Below are positions 1-10,104 of a stretch of 64,000 nt of DNA, piece by piece (within the stretch, counting starts at the first letter, position 1; each line of letters opens with the position of its first letter). The position numbers were made by a program, and so were the translations under genes. The DNA comes from Phytobacter palmae (GTDB lineage Bacteria > Pseudomonadota > Gammaproteobacteria > Enterobacterales > Enterobacteriaceae), in NCBI GenBank assembly GCA_900112785.1, contig FONB01000008.1:239590-303589 (forward strand). Direction: 5' to 3'. Below the pieces are notes generated by a model, which had not been told where the DNA came from, did no database searches, and saw only the letters and a list, made by a program, of their open reading frames with translations.

Positions 1-798
1 GCGGCGGACGGCTACCCGGTCTATTATGCCGCACACGGCGCTGGCCGCTGGCAGGCAGAACGCATTTCGCCCAATTTGCACGCTTTTCAGACCCTTTTAG
101 ACCAGCTATGCCATGCCGATGAGGCGGCTGCGCTGGCGTTGCTTGACGCGCATGCCGAAGCGGACAGTCCGTTCTGGCTTGAGCTTCGGGAAGCGCGGCT
201 GGCGCATGATGATGACGACGATAACGCCGTGGAAGTGGACCCACAGGACTGGCAGGCGGGGCGTCTGCTCATAACTGATATCGGCCCGCAGAAACTAAAG
301 GTCGTTCACATCCTTAGAAAAACGCTTAATTTACCGTTAGCTGATGCGCTAAGTTTTGTCGCCAGTCCGCCCGTTTGTGTGGGCGAGGATTTTCGCCTGC
401 GTTTGCGCCCGCTGGAGCGAGAATTAGAGGCCACTGGCGCAACCGTTACTTTTGCGCCTGCCGGCCCGGTGCTGGAAACCCTGCGGCTGAATATGGCGAT
501 TGGTATTGAAGCGCTGATTGCCTGCGTAAAGGCCGGGCAGGGTAAAACGCTTTATTACGATCTCTATTCAACACGCGACGGGGCTTTTCAGGCGGGCGAT
601 GCGCTTTATGTGGTCGCCAGCGATGACGACGAAGCCGCAGCATCGACGGGGCGTTATCGACACTTCGCCTGTATGGGCGAGCATTTTCAGTCCGTCGTGG
701 AGCTGGCCGTTGAGCAAAAACCCAACGCCAGCGATGGCGAAATTATCCGTGCACTCAACCATTATCTGGAGCACGACGACTTTCTCGATATGGAATAA
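1..798 (+). CDS. Protein with ribosomal L7/L12 C-terminal-like segment, 5' end outside window
   Basis: The frame is open from base 1, so only the C-terminal ~265 residues are present. A run of acidic residues (DDDDD) sits near residue 70. The following stretch, KVVHILRKTLNLPLADAL and then VGEDF...LERELEATGATVTF, resembles the L7/L12 C-terminal domain, in which a helix is followed by an EL-x-x-x-GA-x-V strand. The remaining ~130 residues are unrecognised. It is transcribed towards the convergent RidA-family gene. The function is unknown; a SMI1/KNR4-type or other regulatory protein is possible but not shown. The domain assignment is by eye and therefore moderate. Confidence 0.6.
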   Translation, partial: AADGYPVYYAAHGAGRWQAERISPNLHAFQTLLDQLCHADEAAALALLDAHAEADSPFWLELREARLAHDDDDDNAVEVDPQDWQAGRLLITDIGPQKLKVVHILRKTLNLPLADALSFVASPPVCVGEDFRLRLRPLERELEATGATVTFAPAGPVLETLRLNMAIGIEALIACVKAGQGKTLYYDLYSTRDGAFQAGDALYVVASDDDEAAASTGRYRHFACMGEHFQSVVELAVEQKPNASDGEIIRALNHYLEHDDFLDME

Positions 799-833
799 GT
801 TCCGGCGCGGTATGCGCGCCGGAACGCGTCCTG

Positions 834-1178
834 TCAGACGGCGGCAACAATCTTAATTTCGACTTTATATTTCGGGTTCATCAACCCGGCCTGAACGGTA
901 CAGCGTACTGGTGCATGACCTGCCACCACCCACGCATCCCAGGCTTTGTTCATTGCCGCGAAATCGCTTTTATCCATCAGAAATATCGTCGCATCGAGGA
1001 TGCGGGTCTTATCGCTGCCCTGTCTGGCCAGCACGGCGTCAATTTGCGCCAGGGTGTTGGCGGTTTGTTCAAACGCGTCGGCGTCGAGGTTTTCCGGCAC
1101 ACCGGTATAGTAGAGCGTTTGATTATGGATAACGGCGTCAGACCAGCGGGCGTCGGCATCAATGCGGGTAATAGTCAT
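834..1178 (-). CDS. yoaB: RidA-family protein YoaB
   Basis: The 114-residue protein belongs to the RidA/YjgF/UK114 family of small trimeric proteins, whose founding member hydrolyses reactive enamines and imines made by PLP enzymes. The family core is visible in APVRCTVQAGL, with the conserved Arg of the active site, and in the C-terminal VEIKIVAA strand. The start MTITRID is chosen because it gives the E. coli YoaB length; an upstream in-frame Met would add 22 residues of non-family sequence. The gene is divergent from the yoaA helicase gene and convergent with the gene at the left edge. The exact substrate of YoaB is not known. Confidence 0.93.
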   Translation of the reverse strand: MTITRIDADARWSDAVIHNQTLYYTGVPENLDADAFEQTANTLAQIDAVLARQGSDKTRILDATIFLMDKSDFAAMNKAWDAWVVAGHAPVRCTVQAGLMNPKYKVEIKIVAAV

Positions 1179-1288
1179 ATTTTCTTCCTCAGGGTTTTTC
1201 TTCTGAATGCGGCCAAGACTGCCACAGACTGGCGTAAAACCCAATGCCCTGACATAATCGCTGGCGATTTATCCAGTGTGGGGGCAGT

Positions 1289-3199
1289 GTGACGGACGAT
1301 TTTGCAACAGACGGTCAGTTGGCCAAAGCGATACCGGGTTTTAAGCCCCGGGAACCACAACGTCAGATGGCCCATGCCGTCAGTGACGCCATTGCCCGTA
1401 CACAGCCGCTGGTGGTAGAGGCAGGCACCGGGACCGGTAAAACCTACGCCTATCTGGCTCCGGCCTTGCGCGCAGGCAAAAAAGTGATCATCTCAACGGG
1501 ATCAAAAGCGCTGCAGGATCAGCTATACAGCCGCGATTTACCCACGGTGGCAAAAGCGCTTGCGTTCACTGGTCATACCGCACTACTTAAAGGGCGTTCA
1601 AACTACCTCTGTATTGAACGACTGGAACAGCAGGCGCTGGCGGGGGGCGATCTGCCGGTGCAAACTCTCAGCGACGTGATTTTGTTACGCTCCTGGTCAA
1701 ATCAGACCAAAGATGGCGATATCAGCACCTGTGTCAGCGTGGCGGAGGATTCTGCCGTCTGGCCGCTGGTGACCAGCACCAATGACAACTGTCTGGGCAG
1801 CGACTGCCCGATGTACAAAGATTGCTTTGTGGTAAAGGCGCGCAAAAAAGCAATGGATGCCGATGTGGTGGTGGTCAACCATCACCTGTTCCTGGCAGAC
1901 ATGGTGGTGAAAGAGAGCGGTTTTGGCGAGCTTATCCCGGAAGCCGAAGTGATGATTTTCGATGAAGCGCATCAGCTTCCTGATATCGCCAGCCAGTATT
2001 TCGGTCAGTCGATCTCCAGCCGTCAGTTGCTGGATTTAGCCAAAGATTTCACTATTGCTTATCGTACCGAACTACGTGATACCCAGCAGTTGCAAAAATG
2101 TGCCGACAGACTGGCGCAGAGTGCGCAGGATTTTCGTCTGCAACTGGGGGAACCGGGATATCGTGGCAACTTGCGGGACCTGCTGGCCGATGCCCATATC
2201 CAGCGGGCGCTACTGCTGCTTGATGACGCGCTGGAGCTCTGTTATGACGTGGCAAAACTGTCGCTGGGTCGTTCGGCTATTCTCGATGCGGCGTTTGAGC
2301 GTGCGACACTGTACCGCGCACGGCTCAAACGGTTAAAAGAGATCAATCAGCCCGGTTTTAGTTACTGGTATGAGTGTACCTCGCGCCATTTTACCCTGGC
2401 ACTGACGCCGCTCACCGTGGCGGATAAATTCAAAGAGGTCATGGCGCAGAAAAGCGGCAGCTGGATTTTTACCTCGGCGACGCTCTCGGTGAACGATGAT
2501 CTGCACCACTTTACCGGGCGGCTCGGCATCGAAGAAGCACAAACGCTGCTGTTGCCAAGCCCGTTCGATTACGCCCGCCAGACGCTGCTTTGTGTGCCGC
2601 GAAACCTGCCACAAGCTAATCAGCCGGGAGCGGCGCGTCAGCTGGCGGCAATGCTCAAACCGATCATTGAAGCAAACAATGGTCGCTGCTTTATGCTTTG
2701 TACTTCCCACGCGATGATGCGCGATCTCGCTGAACAGTTCCGGGCCACCATGACGCTACCCGTTTTGCTGCAGGGAGAGACCAGCAAAGGGCAGTTGCTA
2801 CAGCAATTTATTACCGCAGGAAATGCCTTACTGGTGGCGACCAGCAGTTTCTGGGAAGGGGTGGATGTGCGCGGCGACACGCTGTCGCTGGTCATTATCG
2901 ACAAACTGCCGTTCACTTCGCCGGACGATCCGCTGCTAAAAGCGCGAATGGAGGATTGCCGCCTGCGCGGCGGCGATCCGTTTGAGGAGGTCCAGCTTCC
3001 GGATGCGGTTATTACTCTTAAACAGGGTGTCGGGCGCCTGATTCGTGACGTTGATGACCGGGGTGTGCTGGTGATTTGCGATAACCGTCTGGTAATGCGC
3101 CCCTATGGCGCGGTGTTCCTGGCTAGTCTGCCGCCTGCGCCGCGTACGCGGGATATTCGCCGCGCAGTTGCGTTTCTTGCTGCCTCTGCGGCGAAGTAA
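1289..3199 (+). CDS. yoaA: DinG-family ATP-dependent DNA helicase YoaA
   Basis: This 636-residue superfamily 2 helicase of the XPD/DinG type is the same length as E. coli YoaA. E. coli YoaA works with the clamp-loader subunit chi (HolC) in repair of stalled replication forks. Visible motifs are Walker A EAGTGTGKT near residue 45, and the four-cysteine set expected to bind a 4Fe-4S cluster (NYLC near residue 109, then Cys at NDNC, SDCP and KDC around 170-180). The DEAH box is in IFDEAHQLPD near residue 214, and motif VI is in QGVGRLIRD. The start is GTG, which agrees with the length of the family. It is divergent from yoaB. Confidence 0.95.
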   Translation: MTDDFATDGQLAKAIPGFKPREPQRQMAHAVSDAIARTQPLVVEAGTGTGKTYAYLAPALRAGKKVIISTGSKALQDQLYSRDLPTVAKALAFTGHTALLKGRSNYLCIERLEQQALAGGDLPVQTLSDVILLRSWSNQTKDGDISTCVSVAEDSAVWPLVTSTNDNCLGSDCPMYKDCFVVKARKKAMDADVVVVNHHLFLADMVVKESGFGELIPEAEVMIFDEAHQLPDIASQYFGQSISSRQLLDLAKDFTIAYRTELRDTQQLQKCADRLAQSAQDFRLQLGEPGYRGNLRDLLADAHIQRALLLLDDALELCYDVAKLSLGRSAILDAAFERATLYRARLKRLKEINQPGFSYWYECTSRHFTLALTPLTVADKFKEVMAQKSGSWIFTSATLSVNDDLHHFTGRLGIEEAQTLLLPSPFDYARQTLLCVPRNLPQANQPGAARQLAAMLKPIIEANNGRCFMLCTSHAMMRDLAEQFRATMTLPVLLQGETSKGQLLQQFITAGNALLVATSSFWEGVDVRGDTLSLVIIDKLPFTSPDDPLLKARMEDCRLRGGDPFEEVQLPDAVITLKQGVGRLIRDVDDRGVLVICDNRLVMRPYGAVFLASLPPAPRTRDIRRAVAFLAASAAK

Positions 3200-3258
3200 T
3201 TTGGCGCAGACTGTGTTAATATGCGCGCCATTTTGTTTTACCGGGACTGCGATTACCC

Positions 3259-3954
3259 ATGCGAATTCTGGCCATTGATACCGCCACTGAAGCCTGCTCC
3301 GTCGCGCTGAACAGCGACGGAACCCTCTTTGCTCATTTCGAACTCTGCCCACGTGAACACACGCAACGCATTCTGCCTCTGGTGAAGGATATCCTCACCG
3401 AGGGCGGCGTTGCGCTGTCTGAACTGGATGCGCTGGCCTTTGGCCGTGGTCCGGGAAGTTTTACCGGTGTACGCATCGGTATTGGCATTGCACAGGGGCT
3501 GGCGCTGGGTGCGGAACTGCCGATGATTGGCGTTTCAACGCTGGCGACGATGGCCGAAGGGGCCTGGCGCAAATCGGGAGCTACCCGTGTGCTGGCAGCC
3601 ATTGATGCCCGAATGGGGGAAGTCTACTGGGCGGAGTATCAGCGCGATGCTGACGGCGTCTGGCATGGTGAAGAGACCGAAGCGGTCCTTAAACCGGACG
3701 CGGTGACAGCGCGCCTCAACGCGCTTTCTGGCGAGTGGGCGACTGTCGGTACCGGCTGGCAAGCCTGGCCGGATATGGCAAACGACACCGGACTGACGCT
3801 GACAGATGGCGGTGTGTCGTTGCCGGAAGCGCAGGATATGTTGCCCATTGCGCACCAGCAACTTTCGCTGGGACGAACCGTCGCCGTTGAGCATGCCGAG
3901 CCAGTTTATTTGCGTAACGAAGTGGCCTGGAAGAAACTTCCGGGCCGGGAATGA
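3259..3954 (+). CDS. tsaB: tRNA threonylcarbamoyladenosine biosynthesis protein TsaB
   Basis: TsaB (YeaZ) is the 231-residue scaffold partner of TsaD and TsaE in forming the universal t6A37 modification of ANN-decoding tRNAs. It has the ASKHA fold but lacks the catalytic metal site of TsaD. The N-terminal phosphate-loop strand [15 protein letters not shown] and the glycine-rich [15 protein letters not shown] near residue 68 are typical. It lies 59 bases after yoaA and 37 bases before yeaY, so the three genes may be co-transcribed. Confidence 0.96.
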   Translation: MRILAIDTATEACSVALNSDGTLFAHFELCPREHTQRILPLVKDILTEGGVALSELDALAFGRGPGSFTGVRIGIGIAQGLALGAELPMIGVSTLATMAEGAWRKSGATRVLAAIDARMGEVYWAEYQRDADGVWHGEETEAVLKPDAVTARLNALSGEWATVGTGWQAWPDMANDTGLTLTDGGVSLPEAQDMLPIAHQQLSLGRTVAVEHAEPVYLRNEVAWKKLPGRE

Positions 3955-3991
3955 ATCTCAGTAACAAAAGGCTGAGTGAGGGAGTCGCATC

Positions 3992-4573
3992 ATGGCGAGT
4001 CAAAAAAGAGTTATGCGCTGGTTACTGGCGGGCGTGGTCGCCGCAGCGTTGAGTGGGTGTGTTTCTGTGCCTGACGCGATCAAAGGAACTACTCCGACGC
4101 CACAGGATGATCTGGTGCGCGTGATGAATGCGCCAAATCTCTATATCGGCCAGGAAGCCCGTTTCGGCGGCAAAGTGGTGAAAATTGATAATCAGCAGGG
4201 GAAAACACGCCTTGAGATAGCTACCGTACCGCTGGATGACGGGGCCAGACCTATTCTTGGCGCAACATCCGTTGGGCGCATTATGGCTGATGTTAATGGC
4301 TTCCTCGATCCGGTGGACTTCCAGAACCAACTGGTAACCGTCGTCGGCCCGATTACCGGCACCTATGACGGTCAGGTTGGTGGTGCTGCCTATAAATTCG
4401 CGGTGATTCGTGCTGACGGCTACAAGCGCTGGCATATCACTAAACAGGTGGTGCTGCCGCCACAGCCGATGGATCCATGGCTGATGGGGCCACACCCGTG
4501 GCATCGCGGCTACGGCGGCTGGGGCTGGTATACTCCCGGCCCTGCGTATGAAGAGAGTGTTGTAACAGAGTAA
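3992..4573 (+). CDS. yeaY: Slp-family outer-membrane lipoprotein YeaY
   Basis: The 193-residue lipoprotein has a short charged N-terminus, a hydrophobic stretch [13 protein letters not shown] ending in a lipobox (LSGC), and a mature part with the Slp-family pattern ([13 protein letters not shown], then VTVVGPITG). The C-terminus is rich in Trp, Gly and Tyr (GGWGWY). Its length equals that of E. coli YeaY. Slp-family proteins are starvation-inducible outer-membrane lipoproteins of unclear molecular function. A GGAG box about 9 bases upstream supports the start. A strong terminator follows. Confidence 0.93.
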   Translation: MASQKRVMRWLLAGVVAAALSGCVSVPDAIKGTTPTPQDDLVRVMNAPNLYIGQEARFGGKVVKIDNQQGKTRLEIATVPLDDGARPILGATSVGRIMADVNGFLDPVDFQNQLVTVVGPITGTYDGQVGGAAYKFAVIRADGYKRWHITKQVVLPPQPMDPWLMGPHPWHRGYGGWGWYTPGPAYEESVVTE

Positions 4574-4592
4574 CCCTCTGTTCTGCATGAAT

Positions 4593-4627
4593 AAAGAAAC
4601 AGCGGCTGGTCCGCTGTTTCTTTATTT
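4593..4627 (+). terminator. Rho-independent terminator after yeaY
   Basis: A perfect 13-bp stem (4593-4605 with 4611-4623) with a 5-base loop (ctggt) ends in T-rich sequence. It closes the yoaA-tsaB-yeaY unit and separates it from fadD. Confidence 0.9.
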
Positions 4628-4689
4628 GCGCGACCATAACAAAAATAATTAGTGATGCGCTTCGCAACCTTCAATCCGAACAATAAATA

Positions 4690-4707
4690 AACTGGTACGC
4701 TGAGTTA
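4690..4707 (+). promoter_or_regulatory. Probable FadR operator upstream of fadD
   Basis: The sequence aactggtacgctgagtta lies 70-90 bases before the fadD start and resembles the imperfect palindromic FadR sites found at the E. coli fadD promoter (ACTGGTNNGATNAGTT-like). FadR represses fadD until long-chain acyl-CoA releases it, and fadR itself is at 12782-13501. The call is by eye and not tested against a weight matrix. Confidence 0.55.
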
Positions 4708-4778
4708 ATATTATGTTAACGACTTGTTTATTAACTGGGGTTGTGATGACGACAAATACACATTTTAGAGGTGATGCA

Positions 4779-6464
4779 TTGAAGAAGGTTTGGCTAAACC
4801 GTTATCCCGCCGATGTGCCTGCGGATATTAATCCCGATCGTTATCAATCCCTGGTTGAACTTTTTGAACACGCGACGGCGCGCTACGCCGACCAACCTGC
4901 GTTCGTCAACATGGGGGAGGTGATGACCTTCCGCAAGCTGGAAGAGCGTAGCCGCGCTTTTGCCGCATACCTGCAACAGGGTTTAGGCTTGCAAAAGGGT
5001 GATCGTGTGGCGCTGATGATGCCGAACCTTTTGCAATATCCGGTGGCGCTGTTCGGTATTCTGCGCGCGGGTATGATTGTTGTGAACGTCAACCCACTGT
5101 ACACGCCGCGCGAACTGGAACATCAGCTTAATGACAGCGGCGCATCCGCTATTGTGATTGTCTCCAACTTCGCCCACACGCTGGAAAAAGTGGTCGATAA
5201 GACTCAGGTTCGCCATGTGATCCTGACGCGCATGGGGGACCAGCTCTCCCCGGCGAAGGGCACGCTGGTTAACTTTGTCGTGAAATATGTGAAGCGCCTG
5301 GTGCCGAAATATCACCTGCCTGATGCCATCTCGTTCCGCCGTGCGCTGCAGGCGGGCTATCGTTTGCAGTACATCAAGCCGGAAGTCACAACAGATGATC
5401 TGGCGTTTCTGCAATACACAGGCGGGACAACGGGCGTGGCCAAAGGGGCAATGCTGACGCACCGTAATATGCTGGCCAACCTGGAACAGGTAAATGCGAC
5501 CTACGGCCCGTTGCTCCATCGCGGCAAAGAGCTGGTGGTCACCGCGTTACCGCTCTACCACATTTTTGCTCTGACTATGAACTGCCTGTTGTTCATCGAA
5601 CTGGGCGGACAGAACCTGCTCATTACCAACCCGCGTGACATTCCCGGGCTGGTGAAAGAGCTGGCGAAGTACCCTTTCACCGCAATGACCGGGGTAAACA
5701 CCCTGTTTAATGCATTGCTGAACAATGACGATTTCCACAAACTTGATTTTTCCTCACTGCACCTTTCTGCGGGGGGCGGCATGCCCGTACAGCAGGCTGT
5801 TGCCGAGCGCTGGGTGAAACTTACCGGCGAATACCTGCTGGAAGGTTACGGTCTGACGGAGTGTTCGCCGCTGGTGAGCGTCAACCCGCATGATATTGAT
5901 TACCACAGTGGCAGTATCGGTTTGCCGGTCCCGTCCACAGAAGTCAAGCTGGTGGATGACGCGGGCAACGAAGTTCCTCCGGGCGAACCGGGTGAATTAT
6001 GTGTCAAAGGCCCGCAGGTGATGCTGGGTTACTGGCAGCGTCCGGCGGCGACTGATGAAATCATTAAAGATGGCTGGTTGTACACCGGCGACATCGCGGT
6101 GATGGATGAAGAAGGCTTTATGCGTATCGTCGATCGCAAAAAGGACATGATTCTGGTCTCTGGCTTTAACGTCTATCCGAACGAAATCGAAGATGTCGTG
6201 ATGCAGCATGAGGGCGTCAAGGAAGTGGCAGCGGTAGGCGTGCCCTCGGATGCCAGCGGCGAAGCGGTCAAAATCTTTGTAGTGAAAAAAGACGACTCGC
6301 TGACCGAAGAAGCGCTTATCGCGTTTTGCCGCCGCCAGCTAACGGGCTATAAAGTGCCGAAACGGGTGGAATTCCGCGCCGAGCTGCCGAAATCCAACGT
6401 CGGCAAAATTTTACGACGAGAATTGCGTGACGAAGCGCGTGGCAAAGTGGACAATAAAGGCTGA
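4779..6464 (+). CDS. fadD: Long-chain fatty acid-CoA ligase FadD
   Basis: FadD activates exogenous long-chain fatty acids to acyl-CoA at the inner membrane, coupled to uptake through FadL. The AMP-binding P-loop motif is seen in [16 protein letters not shown] near residue 208. The YGLTECSPL motif lies near residue 360, and the fatty-acyl signature region [16 protein letters not shown] is followed by the [16 protein letters not shown] hinge. The TTG start is chosen because it gives 561 residues, as in E. coli, and sits five bases after an AGAGGTG ribosome site. An upstream in-frame ATG at 4746 is less likely. The gene is probably controlled by FadR. Confidence 0.96.
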   Translation: MKKVWLNRYPADVPADINPDRYQSLVELFEHATARYADQPAFVNMGEVMTFRKLEERSRAFAAYLQQGLGLQKGDRVALMMPNLLQYPVALFGILRAGMIVVNVNPLYTPRELEHQLNDSGASAIVIVSNFAHTLEKVVDKTQVRHVILTRMGDQLSPAKGTLVNFVVKYVKRLVPKYHLPDAISFRRALQAGYRLQYIKPEVTTDDLAFLQYTGGTTGVAKGAMLTHRNMLANLEQVNATYGPLLHRGKELVVTALPLYHIFALTMNCLLFIELGGQNLLITNPRDIPGLVKELAKYPFTAMTGVNTLFNALLNNDDFHKLDFSSLHLSAGGGMPVQQAVAERWVKLTGEYLLEGYGLTECSPLVSVNPHDIDYHSGSIGLPVPSTEVKLVDDAGNEVPPGEPGELCVKGPQVMLGYWQRPAATDEIIKDGWLYTGDIAVMDEEGFMRIVDRKKDMILVSGFNVYPNEIEDVVMQHEGVKEVAAVGVPSDASGEAVKIFVVKKDDSLTEEALIAFCRRQLTGYKVPKRVEFRAELPKSNVGKILRRELRDEARGKVDNKG

Positions 6465-6483
6465 GCTATGCGTTAGTCGCCAG

Positions 6484-6508
6484 AACGCCGGTTAATCCGG
6501 CGTTTTTT
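6484..6508 (+). terminator. Terminator after fadD
   Basis: An 8-bp GC-rich stem (6484-6491 with 6497-6504), loop ttaat, is followed by a run of T. It lies 20 bases after the fadD stop. Confidence 0.9.
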
Positions 6509-6535
6509 GTGGGCGCAAACTAAAGAGAAGACGAT

Positions 6536-7663
6536 TTGAATTACCAGATGATCACGACGAACGAGGCGCTGGCAGCGCTGTGTGAGGCTGCGGCTGGCAC
6601 TGATGCTATTGCGCTTGATACTGAATTTGTCCGCACCCGCACCTATTATCCCCAGCTTGGTTTAATCCAGCTCTATGACGGGGAGCGTGTGGCGTTAATC
6701 GACCCATTAACCATCACTGACTGGGCACCGTTCCGCGATCTGATTACCAATACCCGTGTAACCAAATTCCTCCATGCCGGCAGCGAAGACCTCGAAGTCT
6801 TCCTTAACGCCTTCGGTGTGATGCCGCAGCCGATGATCGATACGCAAATTCTCGCCGCTTTCTGTGGCCGTGCGCTCTCCTGGGGCTTTGCGGCAATGGT
6901 GGAGCAGTACACTGGTGTGGCGCTGGACAAAAGCGAATCCCGTACTGACTGGCTGGCGCGTCCATTAACGACACGTCAGTGCGATTATGCAGCAGCCGAT
7001 GTCTGGTATTTGCTCCCTATCGCCCGCAAATTACTGGCCGAAACCGAAGAAGCGGGGTGGCTCAATGCCGCACTGGATGAGTGCCGACTGATGATGCAGC
7101 GTCGCAGCGAAATTCTGGCGCCGGAAGAGGCATGGCGTGAAATCAGCAACGCCTGGCAGTTGCGTACTCGTCAGTTGGCCTGCCTGCGTTTGCTGGCTAA
7201 CTGGCGCCTGCGTAAAGCCCGTGAGCGCGACCTGGCGGTCAATTTTGTGGTGCGTGAAGAGAACCTGTGGGCCGTAGCGCGTTATATGCCGGGCAGCATG
7301 GGCGAACTGGACAGCATTGGTCTTTCCGGCAGCGAAATTCGTTTTCATGGCAAAACGTTGTTATCACTGGTTGCACAGGCGCAGGCACTGCCGGAAGATG
7401 CACTTCCGGAGCCGATTCTGAATCTGGTGGATATGCCCGGCTATCGTAAAGCGTTTAAAGCCATTAAGGCGCAGGTGCAGGAAGTCAGCGAGAGCAAAGG
7501 ACTGAGCGCAGAATTGATCGCTTCACGTCGGCAAATTAATCAGCTACTTAACTGGCACTGGCAATTAAAGCCGCAGACAAATTTACCTGAATTAATTAGC
7601 GGCTGGCGCGCGGAATTGATGGCTGAGCAGCTCAAAACATTATTAGCGGAATATCCGCGCTGA
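6536..7663 (+). CDS. rnd: Ribonuclease D
   Basis: RNase D is a 3'-5' exoribonuclease that trims tRNA and other stable RNA precursors. The 375-residue protein carries the DEDDy exonuclease motifs: ALDTEFVRT near residue 28, HAGSEDLEVF near 80, and YAAADVWYL near 150. HRDC domains follow in the C-terminal half (RKARERDLAVNFVV onwards). The start is TTG, a rare initiation codon also used by E. coli rnd that keeps its expression low. It is separated from fadD by a terminator, so it has its own promoter in the short gap or reads through. Confidence 0.96.
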   Translation: MNYQMITTNEALAALCEAAAGTDAIALDTEFVRTRTYYPQLGLIQLYDGERVALIDPLTITDWAPFRDLITNTRVTKFLHAGSEDLEVFLNAFGVMPQPMIDTQILAAFCGRALSWGFAAMVEQYTGVALDKSESRTDWLARPLTTRQCDYAAADVWYLLPIARKLLAETEEAGWLNAALDECRLMMQRRSEILAPEEAWREISNAWQLRTRQLACLRLLANWRLRKARERDLAVNFVVREENLWAVARYMPGSMGELDSIGLSGSEIRFHGKTLLSLVAQAQALPEDALPEPILNLVDMPGYRKAFKAIKAQVQEVSESKGLSAELIASRRQINQLLNWHWQLKPQTNLPELISGWRAELMAEQLKTLLAEYPR

Positions 7664-7702
7664 TGCCTGTATATAACAACAGGGGTTAAGCGTTAATAAA
7701 AG

Positions 7703-7729
7703 AAAAAGGCAGAAGATTTCTGCCTTTTT
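7703..7729. terminator. Bidirectional terminator between rnd and minE
   Basis: An 11-bp stem (7703-7713 with 7719-7729) has A-tract and T-tract arms, so it can end transcription from rnd on the plus strand and from the min operon on the minus strand. Confidence 0.88.
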
Positions 7730-7761
7730 TATTACCCCTGACGCAGCGATAAACCGTCGGG

Positions 7762-8028
7762 TTATTTCGTCTCTTCTGGTTCCGGCAAGGTAACGTTGAG
7801 TTCCAGAATGGAAATATCGTCACCGCGTTGTTCCAGTTGGACTGAAACCATTTCCGGATCGATTTGAACATATTTACAAATCACCTCCAGAATATCCCGC
7901 TTTAGCTGCGGTAAATAATGTGGTTCAGCTTCGCTGCGTCGGCGTTCCGCAACAATAATTTGCAGACGCTCTTTGGCGATGCTGGCGGTATTCTTTTTTC
8001 TGGAGAGAAAAAAGTCGAGTAATGCCAT
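7762..8028 (-). CDS. minE: Cell division topological specificity factor MinE
   Basis: MinE (88 residues) stimulates the MinD ATPase and drives pole-to-pole oscillation, so that the MinCD inhibitor is lowest at midcell. The N-terminal membrane-targeting and anti-MinCD segment ([30 protein letters not shown]) is characteristic of the family, and the C-terminal topological specificity domain follows. It is the last gene of minCDE and starts three bases after the minD stop. Confidence 0.98.
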   Translation of the reverse strand: MALLDFFLSRKKNTASIAKERLQIIVAERRRSEAEPHYLPQLKRDILEVICKYVQIDPEMVSVQLEQRGDDISILELNVTLPEPEETK

Positions 8029-8031
8029 AGC

Positions 8032-8844
8032 TTATCCTCCGAACAGGCGTTTGAGGAAACCTTTCTTCTCTTCATCAATGAAGCGGAAAGGACGTTCTTC
8101 TCCCAGTAGACGTTCAACGGTATCTGCGTACGCTTTGCCTGCATCGGCAGTGGTATCCAGAATAACCGGCTCCCCCTGGTTGGATGCGCGAAGGACTGAC
8201 TGATCTTCGGGGATCACGCCAACCAGCTTAATGCGCAGGATCTCCAGCACGTCTTCCATGCTGAGCATATCACCTTTATTAACGCGCCCCGGGTTGTAGC
8301 GGGTCAACAACAGGTGTTCTTTAATCGGTTCCTGGCCGTTTTCGGCGCGACGCGATTTAGACGCCAGGATGCCGAGGATACGGTCAGAGTCACGGACGGA
8401 AGAGACTTCCGGGTTGGTGGTGATGATCGCTTCATCCGCGAAATAGAGTGCCATCAGCGCGCCGGTTTCAATCCCCGCCGGTGAGTCGCAAATGATAAAG
8501 TCGAACTCCATTTTCTGCAGCTCATCAAGCACCTTCTCTACGCCTTCACGGGTTAACGCGTCTTTGTCGCGCGTCTGCGAAGCCGGGAGAATATAAAGAT
8601 TTTCCGTACGTTTATCTTTAATCAGCGCCTGATTCAGCGTCGCATCGCCCTGAATGACGTTCACGAAGTCGTACACGACGCGACGTTCACAGCCCATGAT
8701 GAGATCGAGGTTACGCAGGCCGATATCAAAATCAATAACGACGGTTTTCTTTCCCTTCTGGGCCAAACCGGTTGCGATGGCCGCGCTGGAGGTGGTCTTA
8801 CCCACGCCCCCTTTACCCGAAGTAACAACAATAATGCGTGCCAT
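8032..8844 (-). CDS. minD: Septum site-determining ATPase MinD
   Basis: MinD (270 residues) is a deviant-Walker ATPase that binds the inner membrane as an ATP-dependent dimer and recruits MinC. The deviant Walker A motif KGGVGKTT with its signature first lysine lies at residues 10-17. The C-terminal amphipathic membrane-targeting helix is present as EEKKGFLKRLFGG. It sits 22 bases after minC and 3 bases before minE. Confidence 0.98.
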   Translation of the reverse strand: MARIIVVTSGKGGVGKTTSSAAIATGLAQKGKKTVVIDFDIGLRNLDLIMGCERRVVYDFVNVIQGDATLNQALIKDKRTENLYILPASQTRDKDALTREGVEKVLDELQKMEFDFIICDSPAGIETGALMALYFADEAIITTNPEVSSVRDSDRILGILASKSRRAENGQEPIKEHLLLTRYNPGRVNKGDMLSMEDVLEILRIKLVGVIPEDQSVLRASNQGEPVILDTTADAGKAYADTVERLLGEERPFRFIDEEKKGFLKRLFGG

Positions 8845-8866
8845 AGGAGTTCCTTGTTAAAAGGGC

Positions 8867-9562
8867 TTAATCTAATGGTTGAATAGTCAAAGCGTTATCC
8901 GCTAAACGTAAACGTGCCGCTTTGCCATAAAAATCGGCCGGGATTTGATCGCTCAGCCAGTATTCCCCTGCGATGGATACCAGCTCCGCCGTGAGGTGAG
9001 TACAAAATATTTGCGCATCCTTGTCGCCGCCTGCGCCAGCCAGCGCGCGGCCACGCATCATGCCATAAACGTGGATATTACCGTCGGCAATTAACTCCGC
9101 GCCCGCACTGACATGGCTGGTGACAATCAGATCACAGTTTGGCGCATAAACACGCTGTCCGGAACGAACAGGAAGATCGATCAAGCGTGTTTTTGTGACC
9201 GGAGTAACAATAGGGGCGACGGGGACAGGGGCGGCAACCTGACGTTGCGGCTTTTCTTTGCCTTCGGTCAGAAGCGGCAACCCGGCACGTTCGATATCGG
9301 CTTTCAGTTCGCTGTCTTTACAACCGCTGATACCAACAACCCGTAACCCTGTAGCCAGAATGGTCTGCTGAATCGGCGACCAGTTTACCGGGCCCTCAAG
9401 ATCAGAAACATTAATAACGACAGGAGCATGTTTTAAAAAAGCGGGAGCCTGAGCGATTTTGTCTTCTAACGCCTGGCGAATAACCTCGGGTTTTGCATCA
9501 TGCAAGTGAACCACAGATAAGGTAAAACTACTGCCTTTTAGCTCGATGGGCGTGTTTGACAT
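8867..9562 (-). CDS. minC: Septum site-determining protein MinC
   Basis: MinC antagonises FtsZ polymerisation. The N-terminal inhibitory domain begins [16 protein letters not shown] proline- and valine-rich linker follows (around residues 105-125), then the C-terminal beta-helix that binds MinD and FtsZ ([15 protein letters not shown] and [15 protein letters not shown]). The start is placed at MSNTP, giving 231 residues as in E. coli. Two in-frame upstream Met codons would add 7 to 11 residues. It is divergent from ycgL. Confidence 0.97.
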   Translation of the reverse strand: MSNTPIELKGSSFTLSVVHLHDAKPEVIRQALEDKIAQAPAFLKHAPVVINVSDLEGPVNWSPIQQTILATGLRVVGISGCKDSELKADIERAGLPLLTEGKEKPQRQVAAPVPVAPIVTPVTKTRLIDLPVRSGQRVYAPNCDLIVTSHVSAGAELIADGNIHVYGMMRGRALAGAGGDKDAQIFCTHLTAELVSIAGEYWLSDQIPADFYGKAARLRLADNALTIQPLD

Positions 9563-9683
9563 CCTGACCTTACTCATTTTGCTATTATCACTCATGAGTG
9601 AGCGATATTCCGAAGACTATCAAGCATGTTATAGTCACTATTATATTCAGGCAAGTAACCACCCCTTAATTCAGAGCAAAAGT

Positions 9684-9953
9684 ATGTTTTGTGTGATCTA
9701 CCGAAGTTCCCGACGTGAACAGACTTATCTGTATGTCGAAAAAAAAGACGATTTTTCACGCGTGCCGGAAGAATTAATGAAAAGCTTTGGCCAGCCCCAG
9801 CTAGCCATGTTATTGCCCCTCGACGGACGTAAAAAACTGGCCAGTGCGGATCTGGAAAAAGTAAAAGAGGCGTTGCGCACGCAGGGATATTATTTACAGA
9901 TTCCACCGCCGCCAGAAAATTTACTGAAACAGCATTTAGAAAGCGAAAGATAA
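9684..9953 (+). CDS. ycgL: YcgL domain protein
   Basis: This short cytoplasmic protein is recognised by [20 protein letters not shown] and by [28 protein letters not shown], both nearly as in E. coli YcgL. The chosen Met gives 89 residues. The frame is open further upstream (to 9546), but that sequence overlaps the minC start and is unlike the family. The C-terminus ends soon after LLKQHL, shorter than the E. coli protein. The biochemical role of YcgL is unknown. It is divergent from minC. Confidence 0.85.
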   Translation: MFCVIYRSSRREQTYLYVEKKDDFSRVPEELMKSFGQPQLAMLLPLDGRKKLASADLEKVKEALRTQGYYLQIPPPPENLLKQHLESER

Positions 9954-9971
9954 CGCCCCCCGAATTTTATG

Positions 9972-9998
9972 GTGGCGGATCGATTCCGCCACTTGTCT
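9972..9998 (+). terminator. Probable terminator after ycgL
   Basis: An 8-bp stem (9972-9979 with 9985-9992), loop tcgat, is followed by the weakly T-rich ttgtctt. It lies just past the ycgL stop. Confidence 0.55.
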
Positions 9999-10104
9999 TA
10001 CTCCCGCATAAACGTTGAATAAAAAGTTTGCTATTTGACAAACCGCCATGTGGCGCGGATAGTCATTTTTCGCACTTGTTCAATGTGTTACTTAGGGGAA
10101 AGAC

